From: Sarcomyxa edulis
Taxonomy: Eukaryota; Basidiomycota; Agaricomycetes; Agaricales; Mycenaceae
Reading direction: 5' to 3'
DNA length: 64,000 nt
Assembly: GCA_009761415.1 (NCBI GenBank)
Contig: QUOL01000016.1
Span: 248,001 to 312,000 of the forward strand
Made by a program: the position numbers and the translations under genes. The first letter of the stretch is position 1. Each line of letters begins with the position of its first letter. Of this stretch, positions 47,232 to 58,773 are shown piece after piece. The notes below the pieces were generated by a model. That model was not told the origin of the DNA and searched no databases. It saw nothing but the letters and a program-made list of their open reading frames with translations.

Positions 47232-48127
47232 GGAGGAGGTGGAATGGGGGAGCGATGCAAGTGATCTCGAGGATATAAATGCTTCGGTATAATTATCCTG
47301 TCTCAGACTTCTTCCACCGCGAAGCCTCGGAGATGCAACACATATTGTACAATTACATGGCCGGGACAGCTACTGTTAACAAAAGGTATCAGTGAATTAG
47401 TTTACACTTGAGAAGACTGATTTACCTGGAGCTTGTGAAGATTCGGGAGATGGATTGAACAGATAGAGAGGAAAGAAGTATGAAGGCCATCGGCTAACCA
47501 AGCTTCACAGCCATGAACTAGATCGTATTGTAGTTACAACGCAACTTTAAAGTTGCATCTCAGGTCGAAGCCTTGAACTTGATGATGAACAAAAAAACTC
47601 GAATTGACAAAAGACGCGCCATTCGTAGAAATGCAACATTCCGACGTGAAAAAGTAGCACTATCAGTGGTGAAATTCCAATGAAGTCCATGCCTAGGTGA
47701 TCGTCGGATCCAAGGTCGATTGTGCAGCACCAGATCACAGGCAAAGTTCGAGCTTGAGTTGAGCTTGAGTCAGTGGTGGTTCCGGGAGAGTTTACGGTTC
47801 CGGAGGCCGAAGAGTCCGTTGCCCTCACTAAATTACAACACAAAATAGGAAAGCCGGACTCTAGGGCGGCGCCCGCCGGCCTCTCCTCTGTCCCAATTCG
47901 TACTTACACAGAGCCTACAGGCAACAGCTGCAGCGCCTCAAGGTAGCGGCCAGCCATATTACCTACCGTCTAGGTACTCAGCCATTGATAAGGCTCAAGG
48001 CTCTATATCCTGGCCTCTTGGATTTCACCATCATCTCTCAAATCCACCGCACGGCGCCATAGATATCACTCCTAAGCTTGCACACACCTCGTCTCTCTTG
48101 GACTCGGACTCGGACGACGCTTTTGAA
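47232..48127. other. divergent promoter region
   Basis: About 900 bases between divergent starts of the CGLAALN gene and the transporter gene. A 98-codon minus frame (47547-47843) has Ser/Thr-rich and Phe-rich ends without motifs. GC rises to a local high near 47860-47890. Nothing else is supported. Confidence 0.4.
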
Positions 48128-50094
48128 ATGGTTCAAACGTACGGTGTAGCACCACGCAATGATGCAGATCCAACGAGCTCTGGCTCTGGAGAGACCAGCG
48201 CCTTATTGGGCGGTGATTCGACGAACACCTTGAAACGCACTGACAATGCTGCTGTAGTACCTGTGAAGTCAGAGGGACATGCTAGCATCGTTAGCTGTGT
48301 TAGCAACTTGTCGAATACAATCATTGGAAGTGGTACGTTCTGCTCTATTGTCTGGATTGCCAGAGAGAAAAACTGATTGAATTTTGGACGCGTAGGCATG
48401 CTGACATTTCCTCTGGTGCGTTTGCAACAATTATAGATGTTACTTTGGTTCTCTGATATTATAAATCTCGTCACAGGCCATGGCATCGGCTGGCATAATC
48501 CCTGGGATAATAACTTGTGTTTTCTCTGGATCGGTTGCTGTGTTCGGTTTATACCTCCTCACCCTCTGTGCCGCGAAGGCGCCTCACCGAAGAGCGTCGT
48601 TCTTCACCGTTTCACAGATCACATTCCCAAAGGCTGCTGTGTTCTTCGATGCAGCTATCGCTATCAAATGTTTTGGGGTATCTATCAGGTATAGCTCTCT
48701 TTACCTCCGCGAATAACACGTCTAAAATGTATCTGGCTTGCAGTTACCTCATCATAATCAAAGGCCTCATGCCTAACGTTGTTGCCTCGTTATACCATGA
48801 TCTAACTTCGCCTACTACGATGCCCCCAGCATGGGCTCTTTCTGGCCAGAACTGGATAACGATATTCATGGCCATCCTCATTCCACTTGCATTTCTTCGT
48901 AAGCTGCATAGTCTCAGACATACCAGCTATATAGCATTGTTCTCAGTCGGTCAGTTTGAATACATTTGTCCTGTATTTTCATTCTACTAACTCGTTTATA
49001 GGATATCTTGTGGTCATCGTGATATTTTGTTATTTCCGACCATTGGAGGGAACTACAGAACCTGGAGAAGTGCACCTCATACACCTGACCCCCAACTTCA
49101 TCTCGACGTTCCCTGTTCAGGTCTTTGCCTTTACTTGTGCTCAGAATGTAAATTTCTGTTTGACTCTCCAAGACGATCAATTCTTATGTCCATTCCGTCG
49201 TGATTAGCTATTCCCCATCTACAACGAGGTCATCAGTAATACCCAGGAGCGCATGAATATCATCATCGGGACATCCATAGGCTCAGCTACTCTGACATAC
49301 GAAGTCATCGCAATATTTGGATATCTGACCTTTGGTTCCAAGGTAAGATCGTTCCCCAGTTTTCCAATGCAGCTATTGATGATATACAGGTTGGTGCCAA
49401 CATCATCGCCATGTATCCTTCGACATCCCTGTTCATCGCTATCGGGCAACTGGCAATCGTCATTCTTGTTCTATTCTCGTATCCGTTGCAAGTACACCCT
49501 TGTCGTAACTGTCTCGACAAGGTATTCCATCCCAGCGATCCACCGAAACCTCTGGTCGAGGAGGAGGATGACGATGACGACAGCACCATCGACAACATTG
49601 ATGAGCATCCAAGCGTAGAAATGACAGCCCTCAAGCACACAGTGCTAACCAGCGCCATCATATCCAGTGGCTTTGCTATCGCTTATGTTGTCGATGATTT
49701 GCAAATGGGTGCGTTGATATTGTCATCGTTACAATGTTCCCAAAAAGTTAACCTACATGCTTGCCGTCGCCGTCAGTTCTTTCCTTTGTTGGATCTACGG
49801 GCTCTACGACGATATCCTTCATCCTTCCTGGCTTGTTTTACTGGAAGGTAAATAAGACGTTCTCTACAACGCTTACGGGTGCTGATACAAAGGCTGTAAT
49901 TTCAGCTGACACGGAACGATCCCGACGCCAGTAAACCTCTCAACCAGGCTGCACTTGGCTTAGCCATCTACGGTGCTTTCATCTTTGTCTTCTGGTGCGT
50001 TGTCCTCGTAATTATCTTGACGAATTGTAAAGCTAACAGCATGTCAAGTCTTGGGTTCAACATCTACCAAGTTGTGTACCCTGCGCAAAAGTGA
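48128..50094 (+). CDS. amino-acid/auxin permease-family transporter (Avt-like, SLC38 type)
   Basis: Predicted vacuolar or plasma-membrane amino-acid transporter with about 11 membrane helices. Exons read in order: MVQTYGVAPRNDADPTSSGS (cytosolic N-terminus), SIVSCVSNLSNTIIGSGMLT (TM1 with the family GxG break) and AMASAGIIPGIITCVFSGS, FGLYLLTLCAAKAPHRRASF, KAAVFFDAAIAIKCFGVSIS, YLIIIKGLMPNVVASLY, WITIFMAILIPLAFLRKL, GYLVVIVIFCYFRPLEG, FAFTCAQNLFPIYNEV (typical of Avt proteins), MNIIIGTSIGSATLTYEVIA, GANIIAMYPSTSLFIAIGQL, AIISSGFAIAYVVDDLQM and LGLAIYGAFIFVFCLGFNIY. A long acidic cytosolic loop (VEEEDDDDDSTIDNIDEHPS) sits between late helices, as in yeast Avt3-7. About ten exons. The start is the first true ATG of the open frame; substrate cannot be told from sequence. 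Confidence 0.85.
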
Positions 50095-50395
50095 CTGCTT
50101 CTACTTGTAATCTAGACTGTGATGCTCTATACTATATGAATATAAACCGTTCTGGCTACGTGTCGTGTGTCTGAGTGTTCTCCTAAGAAATGTAGCCAGG
50201 GGGTGAAACAGAAGCTCCCACGCCCCGATATATCTCAAACTGCCTCCATTTCCACTTGTCCTTCAACTTTCCCCTCAGACCTGTACACCTCAGATGCCTT
50301 GAACTCCTGCACATATCTCACTTTTCTCTTAAAACCATCCCCATTCTCCATCATTTCCTTCTTTAGCGACTGATCCACCCATACAAACACACCAG
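50095..50395. other. intergenic between two + genes
   Basis: About 300 bases, T/C-rich before the next start, consistent with a compact promoter. Nothing coding. Confidence 0.4.
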
Positions 50396-53300
50396 ATGTC
50401 GCTCGGTAAACGTCTAGCGCTCTACTTTATGACAAAAAAATCACTACTGACGCTGCGCACTTTTGCTCACTTTTGCACCATCCTTTCTTTCTAGAACCCC
50501 CCATGCTGTTAGCGCCGATATCGACAGATTCATCCTCCGCCCCAACATCTCGCATTCCTTCACCCTCCTCTGCTACGCCTACTTTCACCATAATGGGTGC
50601 CACAAGTAACGGCACAAGCTCGAGCTCGACTCCCAGTCTCGCAGCCATGCTTGTGCCTACTTTCATCGCAGCCCCAAACTCTTCAGTGATTCCTACAGAA
50701 GGATCGCAAGACTTACCATCTCCACCCAGTACTGAGATTGAGCAGGAGCCTTCAAGCCCCACAGCCTCAAACGTTAACCAACCCTCCCCCTCCGAAGTCG
50801 ACCCACAAATCCTAGAGGCTCTAAGAAGCAAAGACAGACTATATGTTCTGAAACTTGGTGAACTCATGGAGAGTCTCATAAATGATCGCAGGTGTGCAAG
50901 CTTGTGCCTTTATCCTTCTCTTCTTCCATCCTTCGCGGGTCGGTCTAATGAGGACATTGTACCTCTCTGAGAACCGATCCTCATGATCTGCCTAAATCTG
51001 GTCCTGATGCGTGTTTTTCCAAGGGCTCGCGTCGAATTGTCTCCATCGACTTCATACCAGCGACTCCTAGTCCATAGGTGCTCTGCCTATTACAGGCTCA
51101 GCCCCGAGAACGATCCTGCCAGCAAAGGCATAATTGTCCTACCCACATTAGATAGCCGGATGTAGGTGTCGCTGCGTCTATCTTTTCATGATCACGAAAC
51201 GCTGAAACTATGCCTGGTTTTTGCTTTCAGACCAGCTCGACGTTTATGCGAGCTTGTACCAGCAGAATCAACAGCCGTCCAGCCGGCCTTCAAAATCATG
51301 CGTCGGTCTGCGAATGAACGGCGGCCGAAATCTCAGTCCCAAGCCGGCTCTGTTGCTGGTGAAGATGGCGAGCTATCAGACGTTGAACCCTCGGAGTCGG
51401 GTAGTCTGGGCGGTCGTAGCAATACCACTGGCAGCAGCAGCAAGAAACGTATGACCATCGAAGAACGAGCGGCAGCGTATAACGAGGCTCGATCACGCAT
51501 TTTCATGGGATTTGAGGAGAAGGAGAAGGAGAAGGACATGAGTGCGAGTTCTTCGTCGCTTAGTCTTGTGTCTGGATCTGCTTCTACAAGTGCAGGTGGA
51601 GGAGGCAGCAGCATTGGTGATATGGATGAGTCGGTTAGTTCTCCTGCAACAGAAAGTGAGTGGTCTGGTCCATCCGGACCAATCAGTCGCGACAAGAAGG
51701 ATGTTAGACGTTCTTCCTCCCGGTCTTTACGCTCAAGTGCCCCTCCATTCAACGCAAATGGGTCGAGCAGCTCTCGCGGCTCGCGAGCGCCATCACCAGC
51801 ATTCACATATGCCTCGTTATACGAACCCCCTCCTGTTCCAGTTTATGATCCTTCGCAGCACATCAGCCAAGCCCCTGGATCTGGAGGGTATCTCACCACG
51901 CAGTACATGTACCCATACATGGCGACAGCACAAACCCCGAACCCCCCTTACCTCGCTTATCAATATTATCCAGCCTATCCACACCCGCATTACCCTCAAC
52001 CACACCCTAATCTTTCAGACCCGGGACCAAATCCTAACGGAGACATGTACTCACCAGCTCAACATGTAGGATACGGTAATCCATACATCTGGCCACATCC
52101 GAATCAACCTCCTTTACCTCCTCCAATGCAGCATTCCCAGCAACCTACCTCACAACCTCATCCTTCGGGTAACCACAACGCTGCGATTTATTCGGCGCCT
52201 TACCTTCCTCCGGTTCCCTACAGCTATCCCGGATATTATCCACCCCAATCAGGACAACCGATAGCTCCACTACCTCCCCAGCACCATATCTCTCAACCTG
52301 TGTATGACGGGTCAAGATCGATGAATGGCTTAGCGTCGAATGGCAATCGTAACGGAAACGGGTCGACAAATCACGGTCGAGGATCGAGACATAGCTCATC
52401 TAGTGTGAATGGAGGGAAACGCACTGCGCCTCCTCGTGCGGCCTGGAGTTACGGGCCTGGCGTGAGTATGGGCGGCTATGGTGCTTCTGGTTTTGGATCA
52501 AATGGCGGAGACGTCGTTGGACCTCGATTAAGTTCTACGAGAAGGACTTCTGGTACGAGCTCTGGCAACCGTTCTTCGGCAGGCGATGAAGCATCATCTA
52601 CTGCTGTGAGTCATTGATTTTTTTCGCTTCCGCTGTTCAATTCTCCATTCCATCTCTTGCGAGTCACCGACCGACTGACTCCTTCTCTTCTGTGATCAAT
52701 AGTCATCATCTACGACATCATCTTCGTCGCGGCGGACATACACATCTACTGCATCATCTCAACATCCGTTACCTCCTCGACCTGATTGGGCGGTTGGGCT
52801 TAAACCTCAACCTACACTACACGCAACTCATGGCTCTCGGCATCACGATCATTCGTTGACTAGTTCTCGAAACATGTCCCCCATCTCCCCGCCACGGTCT
52901 CTCAACGGTGGTGCGCCCTCAAACACGCCACCGCGCCAACAATCTCAACAGATGCAGCCCCCTATCATCCTGCAAGCCACAGATTTTCCTCCCCTCACCT
53001 CGCTATCATCTGCACCAGAGAAACGGGCGCCCGTCGTGGCTGGAGCATGGACCAATTCCTCATCGACACGGTCAATCATCCTTATGCCTGCTCCAAGCCA
53101 CGCTAATTCTGCCGGAAGTGCTCTTGTGCATCATTCTAACACGAATGCAAATGCAAACAATGGTAACAACAATGGTAATGGTAATGGCAACAATAACAAC
53201 TCCAACGGCCGGTCAGAGGAGGCGGATCGTGGCTTCGAGAGACCCCCGCCGAAAAGCCCTCCGGAGCTCTTCAATCCCAAAGTTGTCCGTCGGCCAGTCA

Positions 53301-53500
53301 ATGGGACCGGCAAGGCTAACGCGGCAACAGCGGACAAAGCAGAGAGGGAGAGGGAGAAGATGAGAGGTGAAGCAGTCGCTAGTGCGATTTTGGTAGCTCA
53401 GGTTGGCACGATGTCGCTGGAAGATCGGAATGGGGCGGATGGGGTGTTGATTGCTTCAAACTCGATCAAAGAGTCTTCTGCGTTGGCGATTTCCACATAA
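50396..53500 (+). CDS. R3H/SUZ-domain protein (putative single-stranded nucleic-acid binder)
   Basis: Known R3H-SUZ proteins bind single-stranded nucleic acids, mostly mRNA. A 10-nt first exon (ATG TCG CTC G at 50396-50405) splices to 50495 giving MSLEPPMLLAPISTDSSSAP; the alternative is to start at the ATG at 50503. R3H: LRSKDRLYVLKLGELMESLI, then (after introns) ARVELSPSTSYQRLLVHRCS, AYYRLSPENDPASKGIIVLP. SUZ: STAVQPAFKIMRRSANERRP, then SKKRMTIEERAAAYNEARSR. The remainder is low complexity: Ser-rich, Pro/Tyr/Gln-rich (PPPVPVYDPSQHIS), Gly/Ser, and an Asn run of about ten in NNNGNGNGNNNNSNG near 53160-53210. A last coding intron near 52606-52702 joins to SSSTTSSSSRRTYTSTASS. Ends SNSIKESSALAIST. 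Overall size just under 1000 residues. Confidence 0.82.
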
Positions 53501-53923
53501 ACGAGGAGACCTAGGGTGCATTGCGTAGTCGCCCAATGCTCCCAGTCATACACACCGCCACCTGATTTTTCTTTCCTCTGTTTGTCCCTCTATCGTTGGT
53601 GCCTGTGCATGCTCGTCTGACTGTTGCTGTATTTTCTTTTTTGGTGTTCGTCTGTTCTATAGTACTTACTAGAACCAATACGAGAATGTTTGTAAACATA
53701 GATCTCATCTTCCATCGTAGAACGGGCGAATTCGAATTCATTCGAAGAAGCAGAGCACCGAAAGCGGCAAGAAAGTCAAAATTTGACTGATTGGAGGGAA
53801 GATATACATTGTTTCTCTGAAAGTAATGAAAATACAGTATATGAGTCTGAATAACAATACAGGATGTTCAAAGCCTGAAGAAAAGGTCCGCTGGGCGTCA
53901 AGTTTATCGAGCTCGCGACATAG
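53501..53923. other. convergent intergenic region
   Basis: About 420 bases between the R3H stop and the stop of the minus-strand protease fragment; T/C-rich on +. Short frames only. Probably 3' UTR sequence. Confidence 0.4.
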
Positions 53924-54270
53924 CTACTCGACGACCTGGTAGAGGAAGCAATCGGGGAACGTGGCCTTGATCTCCTTTTCAAGCCACCAGTACGGGGTGA
54001 GGTATGTGATATCGGTCTCGTCATTATTGCCTGCGCCGCCCGTGAGGATTCCGACAATGCGACCATCCATGGAGAGAACGATGGACCCGGAGTCGCCAGT
54101 ATGAGAAAATCTCCTATGCGTTCCGTCGTGGCAGTAAGGCGAGGGTAGTCCGTGGGTGTGCTTGCAGGAGACACTCCACCGTCCTGATTGATGGATAAGC
54201 ACTCGGCGAGGAACTCTTTGTCGACGTTGAGAGAGTAACCGTCGTTGGACGACACTGTCGACGAGAGCAA
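53924..54270 (-). pseudogene. C-terminal fragment of a GDSGS-type serine-protease-like gene
   Basis: The minus strand reads FSHTGDSGSIVLSMDGRIVG, then ILTGGAGNNDETDITYLTP and WWLEKEIKATFPDCF, ending YQVVE and TAG. This matches the last third of a large basidiomycete family of trypsin-fold proteins whose catalytic Ser lies in GDSGS and whose end reads ITYxTPxWWxxEQIK. Just upstream, SSNDGYSLNVDKEFLAECLS matches the preceding segment after a frame change or small intron. The N-terminal two thirds, including the other two residues of the triad, are not visible upstream (54271-54640 has only unrelated frames). It is therefore a truncated copy or a very diverged short gene. Confidence 0.55.
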
Positions 54271-54877
54271 AGAAAAATCAGTAACGAGGAGGGATCAATA
54301 GAAACGAAAAAGGGTAACTTGGACTTGTAAAGATAATCTTTTCTTTTTGTATAGTAAAGCTAGTCAAGACGACATAAGTCGTTCAAGTTGGTAAACGACG
54401 AGAGACAGGCCTGGGGAAGAAATTTGACAGGATCTTAGGGAACCCCTGTCTCTAGATGCATACCAAAAATAGAACCGTCGCTCAGATAGTTTGTATACTT
54501 TTCCAGCGGGTAGGAGGAAGTCTATTATACTGCAGATGCATGTGGTGACCTCTTCCTCGGTATCATAAAGACTAGTGATCAGACCGAGATTCAGACACAC
54601 CCATATCCCTGTTAGCTATGCCTGACGCGTCCATTGGACCATACAGTCTGTGCACTACAACAAAGCAAATCAATTAGTACTCGAAGGAGAGCGCACATGA
54701 ATTCCTTTTGGTAAGTAACGAAGATACGTCGTACAATAGCTAAGTACGACTGTCCGTACATCCATGTATCAGTTCATATTGAGTCCAATTCCTCGTATCA
54801 ACTAAAGTCTATCCGAAAATCGTCCTGAACGTTTTTTGTCTTTGTCCACGAGGAGGGTACTCACGGCCTGATGTCCT
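54271..54877. other. intergenic; no supported gene
   Basis: About 600 bases; the minus frame 54364-54600 has no motif, although the first part could be decayed upstream sequence of the protease fragment. Otherwise nothing. Confidence 0.4.
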
Positions 54878-56573
54878 TTAGGCGGTGGTGGTGGCAGCGG
54901 CATCGACGGTGGTAGTGACCGCATCGGTGGTGGTTGCTGCGTCGGTGGTGGTTGCGGCAGCATCGAGAGTGGTAGTAACTGCAGTGGTGGTGGCAGCGGC
55001 ATCGACGGTGGAAGAGACCGTGGTAGTGGCAGCGGCGTCAACGGTGGAAGAGACTACATCCGTGGTAGTGACAGCATCGACGGTGGAAGAGCTGGCAGTG
55101 ACGGTGACGACACCAGTCGTGCTAACCGAAGCGGTGGCACTCTTTGAAGTAGAAGACACAGCGGATGAGATTACAGTGCTTGGTGCCACGGAAGAGATGA
55201 TACTGCTTGGAGCTGCGGATGAAGATGCGATGGATGAGAGAACAGAGGACGACAGACCAACGCTCGGATAGACAGTCGCACTGCTGCTAGCGCTCAGGAC
55301 GATAGACGATACGACCGATGGACTGCTCGAAGCGACGGCTGAGGAGTAGCCGATGATGCTGATGATGCTGTTGGGCGAGGAGGAAGCTACTGCGCTGCTT
55401 GTGCCAACGGAGAAAGAGGTGGCACTACTAGTGGTCGCATACACGGATGTTGGAGATGTAATTGTCTCGACGGATCCAATGCTCGACGACGCGCTCGAGA
55501 TGATTGTGGCGGTAGCCTTGCTGGAAGTGGGGCAAGTGTAGACGGTTTTGGTCTTCGTGTGAGTCTTGGTCTTGGTCTTGTATACGGTGGTCTTGTACTC
55601 GGTACGAGTGACGGTGTGTTCTGCACTGCTGGATGACGATGCCTTCGAGACGGAAGCGCTGACAGTGGAAGCAACTCCAGTGCGACCGACACTGGCAGCT
55701 GTAGTGGGAGTCGTAGTGGGGGCAGAGCTGATTACAGTGACGATGGTGGAAGGGGCCGAGCTAGCGAACGTGGTGTGATGATGATGATGCTTGTGGGAGA
55801 ACACGCTGATCGGGGTGCTGCTCTGCAAGACAGTGCAGGACGCCACACTGACGTTGAACGTGCTGGTTGCGCTCTGGTAGCTCGTAACGGCTGTACCATT
55901 GAAGGTCGAAGTGACGTTACCCCAGAAGACAGACGTGGTGGCAGTGCTAGTAGGTTCGCTGCTGCATGCGAAGACACTGGTGGTGGCGTTGACGCTGCTG
56001 ACGGTCGTAGTCGCAGAGAGCGATGTCGTGTTTGAGGAGTGAGCGCTGGTGGTAGCGTTGACGCTGCTGGCGGTCGTAGTCGCGGATAGCGATGTCGTAT
56101 TTGAAGGGTAAGCGATGGTGGTGGCATTGGCGGCGATAGATGTGAAGGAGCTGGAGACGGCTGAGGCAGTGATGGACGCAGTTGCGTTAGCCGAGACGGA
56201 GGTGAAGGCGCTGGAGACAGCGGTTGTGTCGATGGGCAGACTGGAAGCGCTGGAAGTAACGGAAGCAAGAATGCTCGAAATGACCGTGGTGTTTGAATCG
56301 CTAGAAGCGGGGACTGTGGATGCGGTGCTGAAAACCTCCGTGGTCGTGGCCTCGGCGCTTGAGACGACGGTAGTGACGGGTACGGTGCCAGTGGTAGCAG
56401 TCGCAAGACTATTGGAGAAGTTAGTTCAAGTCATCCAAAAACTAATCATGGATTGCTTACCCAGAAGAGACGACAGTACTGATTGTCAACTCAGACGTAG
56501 CGTCCGCCTGAGGCAGAGGGTTGGCGCCCACAACGGCGAACAAGAGGGCGGAAGACAAAAAGTAGGACTTCAT
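54878..56573 (-). CDS. secreted Ser/Thr-rich cell-wall-type protein
   Basis: Signal peptide MKSYFLSSALLFAVVGANP, likely cleaved after the Ala-rich end. Exon 1 ends at SELTISTVVSSG near 56460 and splices to exon 2 at about 56407 (LATATTGTVPVTTVVSS). The mature protein is almost entirely Ser/Thr/Ala/Val, suggesting dense O-mannosylation; N-glycosylation sequons (NATT, NTTS, NVTS, NGT) are common in the first half. A His run (HKHHHHHTT) and a Thr/Lys stretch TVYKTKTKTHTKTKTVYTCP lie in the middle. The C-terminus is a degenerate repeat of VDAAATTT units ending at TAA 54878. No hydrophobic C-terminal GPI signal is visible, so it may be trapped in the wall or secreted freely. A short following exon replacing the last codons cannot be excluded. 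Confidence 0.75.
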
Positions 56574-57543
56574 GGTGAATGTCTAGTGATTAGAGTGACA
56601 AAGTGGGCAAGTTTCTAGACAACGTCGACTCTGAAAGATCGTTTCACAGAACTGGTCCGTATATAAGGAAAATGTCGGACGGAGAGGATTTGCCGGTGTG
56701 CCATGGTTCATGTGAAAGGATGCCGAAAGTGAAATGGGGTTCACGAAACTTTTGACCTGGATTGTATTGGAACATTAATGGGGTACGAATAACGGGCTCG
56801 ACTGCCCACATGAGCCTGAGTATACGCCATGTCAGTAATAGAATTGGACCGTGACTTGTAATCGGATTGTGACAAAGGCAGAATATAGAGGCTTTGTGTT
56901 GTTTGGTCTTTGGGACTTTGCCAAATAACCGACACCGCCCCCGTTGATGAGTCCTTTTGTCAGTTTCAGGAATGTTTGATGGTGAAGCCGAGGCTCGAAA
57001 TTCTGCGTAGGATGCATCGAAAGGGGTATGGCCGACACAATGGGCGTCTTTTGAGTGCATTGAAGTATGGCGTTATTCTGGTATAGCCTCGTATAACAAA
57101 TCTATGTTTTTTTTCGCTCGGTTCATCTTTTAGGAATATTGTAAACAGTCTCGATGATGTATATGACAAACAACGACGACACTGACCTGGGTTCTGCTTG
57201 CGGGAATGCTCTACCAATACTCTGGGCAAAGGCATTTTCATTGTCTTGGCAAGAATTGCGCGGGGACGGTCACCGTGAGGTGCGAGTCACTTTAGCCCAA
57301 TTCCAAACACAATTGGGAAACGGGGACGGGGAAGAAGGACCGCGGTGGAATATACAGCTGCGGTTTGCTGTATAGCCTGGTATCATGGTGGGCATTTATA
57401 GCGCATCACAACTCCGTCGACATCGGTCTCTTATTTCAGGATCTGTAGAGCTTGAGAGAAGACCATTGAATTTACCAAAGGGAAGGGAGAAAGGCACAAG
57501 GGGTATGTAAACATGACGTCGCACGAACATGATAATGAAGGTT
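56574..57543. other. intergenic; no supported gene
   Basis: About 970 bases upstream of the Ser/Thr-rich gene and downstream of the next minus gene. Several minus frames up to 138 codons lack motifs. A TATA-like tatataaggaaaatg lies at about 56658. Nothing else is supported. Confidence 0.4.
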
Positions 57544-58329
57544 CTAGTGGTCAAGGTAGTGCAGATCCGTATCGCGTTCATCGTATTCGTTGTCCTTCTT
57601 GCTGTCGTAAGTCGTATCGCTGACCTCGTCAACGGCGTTATCTCGGTCAGCGCTATTGTCCTTCTTGGAGTCCGAAGCCCTCGACTCCTTTGGATGATGT
57701 TCATGTCCGCGGTCTTTAGCGTAGTTGTAGACGTGCGTGCCGTGGTAGTGTCGGTGATCATAGTCCTGGTCGTACGACTCGCCCGGTGTCCTCTTCTCAG
57801 CCTGACCCTCTGGTTTCTCCTCGTGACGGTGATAGGTGATACCCGTGTCTTTGTCCCCGCCTGTGATAACCTTGTCGGACGTGCTCCTGGCATGTTCTTC
57901 GCGTGACTGAGGCGAGTCTTGCTGCTGGTGGTCATGCAGGTCGACGCCGAGCTGCTCCAGTCCCACTCCAAGGACTGTATCTGTGATTCCGGGATCCCCG
58001 GCTTGGTAACGGTGGTACTGGAAGCCGCTCTTATCGACGGGGGAATTGCCGCCTATGACGGTATCGCGTTCGGGAGCACGGGGGGCATGGCCATGATAGA
58101 CGGGTTTATCGCCTTTGGGGGTGTTTAAGACAAGATCGTCATCGGTGAGGCGAGGTAAGACCTGATCGCGTCTAGATGGTGTCTATACGTGTGTCGGTAA
58201 GAAGACTTGGATGACGATATAGGGAGCACTCACTGGTTCGTGGAAGGAATAGGGTCCAGGTGCAAATGCCACAGGCGAAGCAGTGACGGCGATACAGAGA
58301 CCTAGAAATACGAGGTGGGTAGAGATCAT
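57544..58329 (-). CDS. small secreted hydrophilic (Asp/His/Lys-rich) protein, 237 aa
   Basis: Two exons, 58329-58234 and 58161-57544, phase 0 with GTGAGT donor; sum 237 aa. Signal peptide MISTHLVFLGLCIAVTASPV. The mature part is very polar: SFHEP/VLPRLTDDDLVLNTPKG over the junction, NSPVDKSGFQYHRYQAGDPG, GVGLEQLGVDLHDHQQQDSP, VITGGDKDTGITYHRHEEKP, HRHYHGTHVYNYAKDRGHEH, ending DTTYDSKKDNEYDERDTDLH. It lacks Cys apart from the signal region, so no disulfide fold. His/Asp-rich clusters suggest divalent-metal binding or a hydrophilin (inference). No family recognised. Lies next to another secreted protein on the same strand and divergently to RPB4. Confidence 0.72.
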
Positions 58330-58773
58330 CGTGTGAGGTTGAGTTGTCTTCGGGTTATCGTGTCTTGAGGATGCCTTCGGAGAAAGAGAGACCCGGAGAT
58401 GAGAGTGAGGAACAAGACAAGATGAAGGACCGTTTGAAAGAATCAAGGAGGTTTTATATCGCATTTGAAGCTGATCCGAGGCTGACATTGGTGGTCAGTC
58501 CGGTCACCGTTCGAGTCAGCCGCAGGCCAACAGGCCAAATCGAGGTATCAAACGTCGTCCATTGCACAGACTCATTGTCAAGAGCAACAGAGCTGTAGAT
58601 CCTTGTGATAGTCCCGAGATATGAATACCCCCATTGCTGATTTGTGGGCAAAAACCAAGCAAAAACTTGAAGTTGTGGGTCGACGTTGATGGCAAGGGCC
58701 CCGTGTTTGGCACGACTGTCTTGAGTAAATTTCGATTTCAAGTCCGTTTGCTCCCCAACGTCCAACGTCGACG
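58330..58773. other. divergent promoter between the secreted gene and RPB4
   Basis: 444 bases between divergent ATGs. A 143-codon minus frame (58454-58885) covers it and overlaps RPB4 exon 1 in antisense; I treat that frame as chance. Nothing else is supported. Confidence 0.45.

Noticed and set aside
49500..49620. Acidic loop of the transporter as a calcium-binding site
   Set aside because: Such Asp/Glu-rich loops are common in Avt transporters and no EF-hand spacing is present.
54885..55778. + strand frames rich in Val, Ala, Glu and Thr
   Set aside because: They are the antisense of the Ser/Thr-rich secreted protein repeats.
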